In this document: piece by piece, positions 1-11,566 of the stretch | Numbering within the stretch: the first letter of the stretch is position 1 | Layout: each line of letters begins with the position of its first letter | Source of the DNA: Metellina segmentata | Taxonomy: Eukaryota > Arthropoda > Arachnida > Araneae > Tetragnathidae | Direction of reading: 5' to 3' | NCBI GenBank assembly: GCA_947359465.1 | Contig: OX375880.1 | Span: forward strand, 23,822,714-23,886,713 | Length of the DNA: 64,000 nucleotides | Made by a program: the position numbers and the translations under genes | The notes under the pieces: generated by a model | The model's input: only the letters and a program-made list of their open reading frames with translations | What the model was told of the DNA's origin: nothing | The model's database searches: none

Positions 1-3000
1 AGAAATAGTACTAGATTGATTTGGAGAGTTTTTTCCACCTAAAATGCATAGATTTTTCGAGGCACTATCGTTCGTGGTGCAATTCTCAGAAGAATTACTA
101 CTTCCTCTGATGTCATTTTTCACCCAACACAAGTCCACATCACATTTCTGTTCGCCAAGCTCACCAACAGAATTAGAGTTACTAACACAATCAAACTTAG
201 TGTCTGCCTTCGAAAATCGAAGATATGAGAGAACCGGGGATACATAGCCTTCACTGGTTTTGGATGAACCATCGTCCACTTCCAATGGTTCTTGGCCATC
301 AGCCACTGGAGGTGTCCAAGAGGTACTGCACAGCAGCATCCCTTGCCTATCACTTTCAGAAAAGTCATACTCAGATTTTATTTTGGGCTTTTTAACAGCT
401 GATGGATCACAGTCTGAAGTTTTGCTTGGAAGAGAAGAAATGTCGTCTGTCTTTTTCTTTAGTTTGTGGGATTCGGGAGCAACAACAAAAGGCCCATTTT
501 GAATGCACTTTTTCTTGTGCCTCTCCTTCTTTATGTTATTTGATTGTTTGGGCAAGTCGTTTGACTGAACCCATTGGCACTTGGTTCCAGAGCCACTGTC
601 TTGCTGAGCATTTAATTTAAGTACTAAGCGTCCCCCTAGAAATGAGAAAAAGCATTTATTATCAACGCACTAACATTATCTAGCAAACTACAAAACAAAG
701 TACAACATATCACAATATCACGTAATTCAACAAAACTTAGCAATGATTGCAAAGTACAGGGAAACGCCGATTTTATGTTTCTTGCAATTTAACTGTGCAT
801 GAAATTTTTGAGCTACGTAATACCACCAAACTTACAAGGTGGCATCAATAAACCAAAACAGTTAATTGTTACTCTGTTGTAATTATATAAAATTAACCAA
901 GCATGAATGATATATTTAACTATGTAAATACAACTTAGGCTTAATAAAGCAAGGCAGAAAGCTCTTCTGAAAATTGTGAGATAATTAATGCAAGAATAAA
1001 TATCTATTATATGTTGTACTAACATTACACGCATGGCATTGCCTGTGACAAATTTATGCTTTTAAAAAGTTGACCTCACCGATTCCGACAAAACCAAACT
1101 AAACAAACATTGCATAAATGATAAAATTTATCACTATACCTTCAAAAAGTCTTGAAAGCCAAAGAAAATAGCAAGAAATAATGACATGGCAGAAGTTATA
1201 CACAACACTACACCTTACTGATTCCAACAAACAATGTAAATCAAAACAAAATAAAGATAAAATATTTCACATTCCCTCATGAATGGGGGAAAAATAAAAT
1301 AAAAGAACCAATAAAAATCAAAGTAGAATTCTGATTTCAGCAACCACCTTTAGAGCAGTCAAGAAAAAAGTAAATGAATTATAAATGTTCTAAACCATTT
1401 CATTCAAAGGAGAATCGGAATTCAGATGGGACAGTGATAAAAAAAGCAAGACACAAATATAGATTCTGACTCAAATCAAACAGAATGCTAGGAAAAGAAA
1501 ATAATAACATTCCACTAATGACATCATTGAGGCCAAAGCTAAAGAAAAAAAAGCAAGAAACAAATACATTCAATGACTTTGTGCGCATCCCAACACAATC
1601 ACTGTGGACAAAAAAAAACAATCCATGATTATGAAAGGAAAGAAAAATAAAAGAATCAATGAAATCAAAGAATCAGCGAAAAATAAACTAGATTTCACAC
1701 TGTTGCCATTCTTAGGAAATAAAATAATAAAAGACCAATAAATTAATTAAAAATTTTCTAGATTAAATTTGAATTTTAAAATTCTGGCTTTGAGGTACAT
1801 TCAGTCATTTTTAGGACTACTTGTGTGCCAAATTTCAGGACCGTAAGTGGTATAGATTTGTCTGAAAACGCAGACAGGCACACAGACATTACTTTTTATA
1901 ATAGTAGAGATATAATCTATCATGGGGCAGTACATGTTCATGGCAAAAAGATTTTCACCACTTTTTAGAGGTGAAAGACAGTAAAACAACACAGAAAAAC
2001 TTCCAGGAAATTAAAGCTCACATCAGGAACAATGGGGTTGGTTTGGGTTTTATGGTGCAAGGTCCAAAGAGAGACATGCTGTTTCCTCTTTCAAAGACCC
2101 TTTGAGGTACTTATTGACCTAAGAGAGGAATGGAAAGAGGAAAACTACAAGCTCACAAATGGAGACATTGTGTGGTACACAGATGGCTCCAGACAAAACG
2201 AAAAGGCAGGTGCTGGAATCTGTGGGGTCAGACCTAAGGCAAGGATTTCCCGAAAATTAGGAAAACATGCCACAGTATTTCAAGCGGAACTGCTTGCTAT
2301 CATCTACTGTCTACAAGAATGTTCTAGAAGATCCTACTCAAATAGGAAAATCTACATATTCAGTGACAGTCAAGCAGCCTTAAAGGCAATAAACTCATTC
2401 CAAATAAGCTCCAAACTTGTTTGGGAATGTAGGAACCTTCTACATGACTTGGGGACCCATAACAGGATCTTTCTTACTTGGGTACCAGGGCATACTGGTG
2501 TAGAAGGAAACGAAAATGCAGATAAGTTAGCCAAACTGGGGACTGTAGACCTACCTTTAAGCCCTGAGCCTTTTTGCGGGATCACTAAGACTACCGCAAA
2601 AAGGGTGATAGGAGAAAGAATGCTTAAAGAAACTACAAAAAAGTGGAAGCAAACCACCGATCAAAAACATGCAAGGCTTATGATTCAAGAACCTTCTATG
2701 AAAACATATCTCAGATCCTTCGTCTTAGCAGGGGTAAGATGAGGGTGATAGTTGGATTTCTTACGGGCCACTATCACCTAAGAAAACACCTTCATAGGAT
2801 GGGAATCTTTAAAGAAGAACCTCTATGCAGAAAATGCAATATGGTGGAGGAAACTGACCACCACATACTTTTTGAATGCGAAGCCCTGCTTCACATAAGG
2901 CACTCAAGTCTAGGTCTTGGAACAGAACTTGATACAATTCACGAAGAACCTGTCAAAAGCCCTTTGGCCTTTCTCAAGGAATCTGGCTTTCTCTGACAGG

Positions 3001-6000
3001 AGTATCGAAAAACAATGAGGTTTGGTGCAATATTCCCTAGTGGAATCAGCACCTAGGGCTTTCCTGACCTCCCCACTCTATATGACTATGACTATTACAC
3101 GCTGTGCTAACAGTAACAATGAAATTTTAGACGTTTTGAATTTAAAAAAATATATTGATAGAAACTTTACTTCCAAGGAAGCGAAACAATAAATTCAGAT
3201 CAATCCATTTCCATGTAAAAATAGTTCCTGAGATTATTTCTCTGTATGAAACTGGATATTTTGCCATATACTTTGAAGGCACTTAAGATACTTATCTATA
3301 ACGGTTGGATTTTTAGTGTGGGGCACAACTATAAAAATTTTAGGGACATTTTAAGTTTTGAGTTTCAATAAACATTATTTACTGAACAAAGTACAAGCAA
3401 ATTTTTAAAAGTAATGATAAATAAACAAAACATTTACCTAAAAAAAAGTTCAAACTCCCAACAGTTGAGGAGGCTGTAAGTAAATCAGTATCATTTACAG
3501 ACATCTTCAACTCCGAGGGTGATGCTCTGCAAGGGTCAGTGACTCTGGTATTTTCTAAAAAATTAATTGTATCTTTTGGAGTGTCTTCCACATTGGAACT
3601 GCTTTGGGGTTGGGGCTCTTCTGGTGATGCTTCTTCCTTCACACATGCCTGAAAGAAAATTAAGAGAAGAATACAACATACAATTTTTGAATTAATACTC
3701 CAAATTTTAAAAAAGCATACCTAAAAAGAAAGTAAGATCATTTGCAATGGTTATTTGGGAGGTTTTATTGCAGAAAGTCCATATTTTGGCCAAGTTGTGT
3801 GCCAGACAACATCAAGTAAAATGGCACACACACACATGGAACGTTTTGCTAACACAGAAAATAGTTACAAATACACACAGGAATTAAAGCTAAGAGATGA
3901 ACCCGTTTTGTCTACCACTATCTGGTTAATATGGCATTGGGCATACCCTACCTATGAGCCGCCATTTGCAATAGGAGAAACTTATCTATCTTGAAGATCA
4001 AATTTTAAGCATTAAATACATTATGATTGATGGTATCCCATTTAGTTTGAAATTTCTAATTTTGTACCCAGTTATGAAAAATTTCTAACACATGCTTATG
4101 TTAAATTATTAACAGCCCAGGTTACAATAAAAAATATTTCACGAATGATCTTGACTCAATATGGCTGGTGATTTTAATGGGACATTGATAATATCCTAAC
4201 AAGTTTATAACATAAAAAGATTCAAATTCTGTCATGGGAAAATCAAACTTTCAAGAATACTTTTAATAAACATATAACTAATGAAACAAACACAAAATAA
4301 TTAAAGCACTTCTGAAAAATAGTTTCAAATTAATGAACAAATACTATTAAATATACTAATACATCAATTAGTATTTAGAATAGTAATTTATTCAAAGCAA
4401 ATGGACTTTTGAGCATTTTTGTAAAACACAGCAAAACATCTCAAACATACTTGTTCTTCATTGGAACTAGAAGGGCCTGGAGTTTCTTCCTTTTTTAGAG
4501 AAAGTTCATCAGAAGTCTGAGTCTCGGAGGGGGTTTCCGATTTCTCACTTTTACCCTGATAATAATATTCGATAATGCTTCTAATAGGTTTCCATGGTAA
4601 CTACGAAATTCATTAAATAAAAACAGTTAAAAAAACTGCCCAATTATTAAATAGATATGTTATGAGTAAAGTAGCAGGAATGTATTTTGCTAAACAAAAT
4701 ATTGATTCAAAAGCAAAAAGTTGACTATTTCATCAGACAATAATTTCATTTGAAAAAGCATAACTAAAGTCAACAATTTTTTAAAAATTCCAAAAATCTA
4801 TCGATGGCAATATTTTTTAAGGAACATGTATTGATTAGTAGTTTGTATCTATTATCTATTGCCACATAACAAAAGAATATCAATAGAGATAAATACATAA
4901 ATTAAAACAAAAAATTGTTTTCAAAAACATATTACATAAATTTTGAAAGATTAAACGAAAAATGACTAAAATTTAAATTAGAATTTTTACACTTGAATAA
5001 ATATTATTTGGTAAAATATATTCCTGGTATCTTACTCAGAACAGATATTTTAGAATTCATTAAAAGCAAATAACTTACATATTCTTTTTTAATTGCAGAA
5101 AAGTTCTTTCCACATGCTTCTAGAGCTTGAGCAAACAATTGAGCTTCAGATGGAGACCAGTCATTTGATGTAGTGGGCTTAGAAGACTCACCAGATGAGG
5201 ATGGGCTGGCAACTTTACAACCATCATCATGATGACAGGGGTGATGAGAAGTAACAAATTCAGACTAAGAAGTAAATACAATTATGTGACAAAATCTTAA
5301 TTTTAAAAACAAATTACAGCAATATGATATTTTAAATTGAATAAACAGAAATATACTGAAGTTCTACGAAATTTTAAACAAACTTTCTTACACTAAACAT
5401 TTTAAGAAAAGTGTTTCTATTATATTGTGAATCAAAATTAACTAAATTCAATGTCCTGAAATTCTGTTTTAAACTTAATAGGCGATTCAAGTAATTTTGT
5501 AAAGTGAAATACCCATCAGAAAAAGTACACCAGTAAAGAAATCACATATTAAGCTTTGAAAATAAGGATATTACAAAATAATATTATGGTATTTATAGGT
5601 ATAAGAAGTTAACTTTTACAAGGTCCCCATTTTAACCTCTATTTACATTGCTAGTTTGAAAGCTTTGAGAAATGCTGCTTAATTCTCATGCACAATTCAT
5701 GTATTAGTAACAAGTACTCTGTTTTTGATAATACCTTAAGAATACTTTACTTGATATTTAAAAATTTATCATTTGAGGTTTTTAAACACTGGTGATTTTT
5801 TTATACAATACAAAACATTTGCCGAGTAATATTTTTGTCAAATTGAGGCAGTTCAAGCATGCAATTTAAAAATAGACCATACTCAAACTGAAATGCATAT
5901 AGAAAACTCAATTTATTTAACCCACTAACTGATTTTGAGGCTCTTGCAATGAATCATGAAGAACTAAAATTTATATTTCCAATTATTTCAACTGCAATAA

Positions 6001-8630
6001 TTATTATTATAATAACATTCATTTGGCATCATAACTATTCTAAAATATTCTCTTTCGTTAAAATGTTGAATGAAGTTATGTTAAAATTATCTATATAAAA
6101 TTTGAAAATTTAATATGATTGAATAACATATCCTAGAGATCAAAATACACATAAGAATGTACTCTAACAATAAAAAAATTGATTTAATTAATCTATTATC
6201 AATACAAGTTTTAGTCGTCATTTTATGTTCTGCATTTTGGTTAATTTCTTAGAATAAAGATTGAAATATTAGATATGGATAAATTATTGAGCTGCTATGT
6301 TTTTTCAACTGGAATCAACACAGCTGCATTTGAATCATTAGTGATATAGAATACAGCTTTATGCTTCTTCTGCTAACACAGTAACAAAACTGTCTGGATT
6401 TATACAAGTCCACAGTGAGCTCAAAATGCATTCCAATTATTAATGTTGAAATTTCTGCACAAAACATAGCAGAGTTGGTACAAGATGCAAACTCTACTCT
6501 GTCCATTGAGATGGCAGTTTAAGCTTGAGTTCAAAAACTGGGGATAACCTCCATATTATGATTTCCAAACAGATAAAACATTTTTTGTCAATCATTTGAT
6601 GCTTCATTAAATTTGGATACATAATACATGTATATTACAGTTCATAGAAAATAAATAGTGAGATAAAATTTCATACCAATCCTTTAATCGCTGACTGTAA
6701 GGAGTTCTCTGACTTTTCAGATGGCTTAGGGCTATCTAGAGATTTAGAAAACAATCCAATGCCCCTAAAGAAAAATACATTTTTATTTAATAGATATGTC
6801 TACGAAGTCAAATTCTTTTGTTTTATGTTGGGCACATGGTTATACAAGTAACAAAATTTCTTTCATTGCATAATTAATCAGGAGATAAAGGTATTTAATC
6901 AAATAAAATATAAAAATGAGTTCCAAATTATTATTAAGATAATTTCACACACAAAAATGTACAAAATATGTAACATTCTACTATTATTACAACTATGCTT
7001 TAAGATTAAAATGTGAAGAAAAGCTATGAATACTAACTTGGCCATAGACAAATACTCTTCAATCGCTTGGTCACTTAACTGATCCGGTTTCCATTTTAAA
7101 GTTTCCAATTCCTCACTTTTTCTTCCATCTTTTTGGCCTAAGATATTTTAATATACAATAATTGTAATTCAACAACAAAACACAACAACAGTGATTTAGA
7201 ATACAGACCATTTTTCAGGGATATAATAAAATGTCTCACAAATTTTTTTTCAGCAACGAGTGATTAATTCTAAATCTAACGCTGCCTTAAGTAGTTTGTT
7301 TAGTCTGAGGTTTTTAAATAGGGTGAAGATATTTGTATATCTTAGGATATCACACATAATGAAGTCAGAAAAAAAGTTCAAGCTACCATTATCAAATGTT
7401 TTTTTTTTTTTTTTTTAATCCTACGCCCAGCTCAAGGTCTTTCGGCCATACGCTGTCTTGCCGTCCAATATAGCGAATAAAGTCATTGGGGAGAAGTATC
7501 CCTGGTGTCAATGTCCTGTAAACTAGAGCACTCCGCAAGGTGTTGTCTGTTCATAAAACCATCGCTACAAAGCGGACAGATCGGGAAGGTAGCCACCACA
7601 ATCTTATGTAGGTGTTGTTGGAGATAGTCATGTCCGGTTAATAAGCGGAAACAGGCCACTCCAATCCCTCTTGGTAGATCAGTAGGGATTCTTCCCTTGT
7701 TACTCAATAGGCAATCCCAACTCCTTCCCTGTATATCCCTCTGATACTGCAGTTTTCTTTGTTTCTTAAACTGAGAATTTATGTAAGTCCTGCAGTTCCG
7801 CAAAGGGAGAGGTGGAGAAGGTTGGGGCAGGGAGAGGGCCAATTTAGCCAATCTGTCAGCTTCCTTGTTACCCTTTATCCCACAGTGACTTGGAATCCAC
7901 TGGAGAACTATCTCACCACCACCCTCAATGAGGCGACTGATAGTTTCTTTGCATTGTGCCTCTGCCATTGAATACACGTGGTTTCTATTAGTAAGAGCCT
8001 GAATTGCTGTGGTTGAGTCGATAAATAAAACAATTTTCTTATCCCTTCTAGTGGCAAGGGATTATCAAATGTTGCAACCCATGAAAGTTGATAATTAAAG
8101 AATGTGGTAACTTGAACAAAAGTCATTTATCCCACTATTAAAACTTGAACACATCCAGATATTTTTACAAAACTGAAAACATGTTAATTTTTTCATACAT
8201 GGAAAAAACTAAAACTTAATTTTGAGACAAAATCTATGTCAAAACTTTTATCTAAACAAATTGATTAATGAGAGTTTTGTTTATTCATACACAGGTAGAA
8301 TATTTTTTAAACAGATTTTTCAAGTATTAAAAAATCGACGTAAGAAACAAATTACAGCTTGAAACAACAAACATGAAAAATCCATACAAAATCATTTCTC
8401 ACAATACACTTACAAAATTATAATCTAATGCAAACAAGCATTTTTAAATAAAAAATTTCTACAAATACAATTCATCTAGAAACCTCATAATCTACTAAGT
8501 AATTAAAAGAAAAAGTAATTACCAGGCTTTAAAAGTGGAGGTATAGTAGCTTGATATTGTCGACCGACTCTTATTCTATTTCTATTTTTGTTTTTGGCTT
8601 CATAGTCCCAATATGAATCAAACTCAGCAT
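1..8630 (-). CDS. MTA-like ELM2-SANT chromatin protein, 3' part (7 exons, partial)
   Basis: Exons read on the minus strand: 8630-8523, 7137-7038, 6764-6677, 5264-5079, 4600-4451, 3648-3438 and 635-1 (open at the window edge). All junctions have AG/GT borders and matching phases (1,2,0,0,0,1), giving about 492 codons. The ELM2 domain begins with IRVGRQYQATIP (exon 8523) and continues through LETLKWKPDQLSD and AKGIGLF. A SANT domain follows (WSPSEAQLFAQALEACGKNF, then LPWKPIRSIIEYYY). ELM2-SANT pairs recruit class I histone deacetylases; the DGR..LET and LPWK..SIIEYYY patterns are those of the MTA (NuRD) family. Odd points: the usual basic stretch after YYY is replaced by a Ser/Glu-rich linker, and no BAH or GATA-finger exon is visible. 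The tail is Lys/Ser-rich. The start codon and first exon were not found. MTA membership is inferred from remembered motifs; CoREST or MIER relatives are less likely. Confidence 0.78.
636..1989. other. intron of the MTA-like gene, part repetitive
   Basis: AT-rich intron with no exon seen. Around 1795-1925 lies a short dispersed-repeat-like stretch (loses a 'tgtgtgccaaatttcaggaccg' style core, then paired 'cagacaggcacacagac' and a tail ending in ataatagtagagata), of a type common in arthropod intergenic DNA. The remainder is unremarkable poly(A)/poly(T)-rich sequence. Confidence 0.4.
2032..3100 (+). mobile_element. 5'-truncated non-LTR retrotransposon, RNase H end
   Basis: Frame 2032-2742 encodes a retrotransposon RNase H domain. 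All four catalytic acidic positions are visible: YTDGS, the E of FQAELLAI, the D of IFSDSQAAL and the H...D of WVPGHTGVEGNENADKLAK. A one-base frameshift near 2690 moves the reading to 2643-2996, which carries the C-terminal zinc-knuckle-like region (CRKC...HHILFEC). The copy ends in a TATGACTATGACTATTA-like simple tail around 3075-3100. It lies in an intron of the MTA-like gene in antisense orientation to it. The domain order (RNase H then CCHC-like motif) is that of jockey/I-type LINEs. It is not expressed as an intact protein. The 5' boundary and target duplication were not resolved. Confidence 0.85.
3101..4450. other. introns around the 3438-3648 exon; nothing recognised
   Basis: AT-rich intronic sequence flanking the seventh-from-start visible exon junctions of the MTA-like gene. 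The open frame at 3755-3994 on the plus strand has no recognisable domain and is judged random. Confidence 0.4.
5265..6676. other. intron of the MTA-like gene; nothing recognised
   Basis: AT-rich intron between the SANT exon and the exon at 6677-6764. No coding motif, repeat end or RNA gene was seen. Confidence 0.4.
7401..8060 (-). mobile_element. 5'-truncated LINE with poly(A) and 13-bp target duplication
   Basis: A 660-bp insertion flanked by the direct repeat ATTATCAAATGTT (7388-7400 and 8061-8073). The minus-strand 3' end is a poly(A) tail (T-run at about 7401-7416). The minus reading frame runs open from the truncated 5' end (about 8058) to 7483. It encodes the second half of RNase H (D of FIDSTTAI; IPSHCGIKGNKEADRLAKLA) and a C-terminal zinc-knuckle-like motif (CPLCSDGFMNRQHLAEC). 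The 5' truncation, poly(A) tail and target duplication show target-primed reverse transcription. It is a different LINE family from the copy at 2032-3100. It lies in sense orientation inside an intron of the MTA-like gene. Confidence 0.93.
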
Positions 8631-10990
8631 CTACATAAACAAAACAACTAAACTTTAAAAGTACATAAACATTCTTACAAAACCATTAACGGCATGCAAA
8701 TAAAATCATTGTTCTCTAAAGTTAGAACACAGAAAGAAACTTTTTGTTACCTTACAAGAATGCTGGTTTATCAAAATTATACATTAAAACATACAAATAA
8801 CCACCAATAAAGGAAAACATTCATACATTGCAACAAAGCTTAGAAAATAATGCATGGAATCATTAAACTAAACCATTAGCTTTCCCTCAAACCAGAGGAT
8901 GACAGAAATAAAAAAAATAGGGGAGCCAGGACCCTTGCAATACATATAGTAATATTTTTTCAAATGCCGAGTCTATCGCAGAATACACATGTGTATAGCA
9001 AATAATGTGCTATTTATAGTGTAACTGAGGTAATAAAAAATAACATTTTTACTATCTACATTAAACATTTTGCTCCATTTTTGACCTAAAAATCAAATTT
9101 TTTTTTCATGAAAAATAAACATTTTGTACAGAAACAGAAAATCTAAGCGCAAGACCACATTTTTTAGACACCATGGTGGATTTGTTTAGCCTTGCTTTAA
9201 ACATAGCACATTTTAAATTACACATATTGTGGAAAAACAAATAAATTGACATTTTACACAAAATTTCCAAATTATTTTTTTTTAAATAAAATTTTTAAGT
9301 TATAAATTTTGTCAAACATATCTTGCAACTTACGAGAGTAGACAGTGAAAGGACATTTCGAATAATTTAGGGAAAATTAACGTCTTTAACTGTTAAAATT
9401 CAATAAATTCATCTTCATAAATAGTTTGGGAATTTTGTCAGGGAAACAGAAAAACATTTTAGACTCTGAAAAACTTGTTTATTAGTCTGTTTCAACATTT
9501 ATAAGGAAAACTCCTCAGAAGTGTTAGAGATTTTCAAAGGCTATAATTCTTGTTTTGACTTTTGTGAGACAGGAAAGCCAATGAATGTAAAAATAATTTG
9601 TTTCAATAGCATACTTTAAAAGTAAAATTATATTTTGTAACCAAATTAAAACACTATACACATAGAACAGTTAGAAATTGATTTAACAAATCATTTATTT
9701 CATGATGTAATTTTCTCACTTTATACAAGAGTTTGTCACAGAATCTTTTCAATATTGATATTAAACATTAAAGATTCTACGAATGGATTATTTATAACCA
9801 TGATAGAGAAGATCATAAATTTAAACTTTTTGGAGATGCTGAAATATAAGAAAAACATTAAGTTATCTCTCAATCGTATTTCAATAGCATTAGAACAATG
9901 CTTACTTGGAAGACAAAGCAGATAACAAGAGATAATTTGTACTATTATCAATCCTTAACTGTTATGAGTTGATTCTTTAAAAATACATCTGTTTCCAAAA
10001 AGGTAGTTAGTTTTCCCATTTTGATTCAAAAAATTAATAGTCGAATATTACTCCAAACATCAAGCACAGAAGACTTTTGGGAAATACTTTATCAATATTT
10101 AAACAGCACCACCATTTGAAATTGAACCATGTAGTTAAGATAAGATTTGAAAATAAACCCCTTATTGACTTTTTAAGTTTTTTAAAATGAATATAACAAA
10201 CTAAAATAGTCATAAAGTGATTTCCTTGAGATAAGAACTCCAATCCATAATCATATCTCGTTTAACTAATCGTCCAAAAAGCTGTTTAATGAAAGAAAAT
10301 TTAACAGAAATAAACAAATCAAATCACACAAAAATTCTGTGGATATAAAGGTCTTCAACTGTCATTACACCCAAATTGCAATTTTCTTCAGCGAAGAAAA
10401 CACAAATTGTCAATCATATGGTAGTTCTGTTATGGCGCGGTAGATTTATTGCGTTGTTATGAATCATAACAAACCGATGTCAAAAACAATTTTAGATCAA
10501 CAGATCATTATGAGTTTTACTTTTGGCAAGATCAACATCAAAAAGACTACTAATCCATTATTTGTTTTTCAGCTATAAAAATTCACGCCTCCTGGAAGTT
10601 TACGATCGGATATATGAAACACCACCTTGTCAACATTAACGGGACATGTTTGTTTCCAACTAATTAGAACTACAGCAGAGTATATTGACACTATAGAATG
10701 TGTTATTAAGAAAGTCTTAATCTAATTAGCGTGAAATCATAAATGAAACATGATCAACCAACAACATTTTAGATAGATAGCCAAGAGATTTATATCACAC
10801 CTGAGCTACATTTATCCATCAAAACTAGTGTTCATTTGGTTTGTGCAGTCTATACATCGTACTCAAACTTCCTACGTAGTTTACTATTAGCAGAAATAAT
10901 TATGATCATAATTTTGATATTGTTTTAACCTCCTCAATGTCAATGACTGGTCCACTGCTTAACGCATCGGTCGGTTCAGACGGGCGAGGT
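8631..10990. other. 5' intron(s) of the MTA-like gene; first exon not resolved
   Basis: AT-rich sequence upstream of the ELM2 exon. The upstream exon must end in phase 1 (the 8630 exon starts with the last two bases of an Asp/Asn-type codon), but no convincing start exon was found. A GC-richer segment at about 10925-11040 reads as a hydrophilic peptide on the minus strand, but it has a stop at its upstream edge, no ATG and the wrong exit phase. Confidence 0.4.
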
Positions 10991-11566
10991 TTTCGGCCAG
11001 TTTGCGATTACGACTGCACAGTTTTCAATACAATGCAATAGTTGATTGGAGGCGCTTTTCATCTGCTAATTTCTGAACTATTTGGTTCTTCAGGGTGGCA
11101 ATGTTAAATTAAGAAAAATTCTGTTGAATATTTTTTAAATACAATACATTTTAAGAATTTCATCAGTGTTCTGTAATTCCATTTATCATTGATAAACTTC
11201 ACCGTCTTGTTTCTCTTCTAATGCCAGTGATTTATGAATATAGCATTAAAATTAATTATGCTCATTAAATGATAAGAAATATTTCACATTGCACTGTAAT
11301 TTGTCCTTTTTTTCATAAGATTAATAAATCGACTGGAATATTGGAATTTAAATCGGTACTTTTGAGCCTGGAATAAAAAGCTCTTAATGAGCAGCAGCGA
11401 TAGCTATCTCTCAACTTGCTGTGAAAATGCAAACGGAGTTGAACTTGCTTGTTTCATTTTGCTTATGCCACGTCTAGATACTAATTTTATGGATAAATAT
11501 TTTACTGTATTAATCGTTTGATACTGTATTCAAAGACACTTATTTGTCAATTGATAATTGTGCATC
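10991..11566. promoter_or_regulatory. probable divergent promoter, MTA-like gene / TMED10
   Basis: The MTA-like gene is transcribed leftwards and TMED10 rightwards. The GC-richer block at 10925-11060 and the TMED10 start at 11567 bracket an interval of about 0.5 kb that must hold the TMED10 promoter and may also serve the minus-strand gene. No TATA box or initiator could be assigned with confidence. Confidence 0.35.

Noticed and set aside
10925..11040. Possible first coding exon of the MTA-like gene (minus strand, hydrophilic peptide ending in IDIEE)
   Set aside because: An in-frame stop lies at its upstream edge, it has no ATG, the donor GTTAAA is weak and its phase does not fit the exon at 8630.
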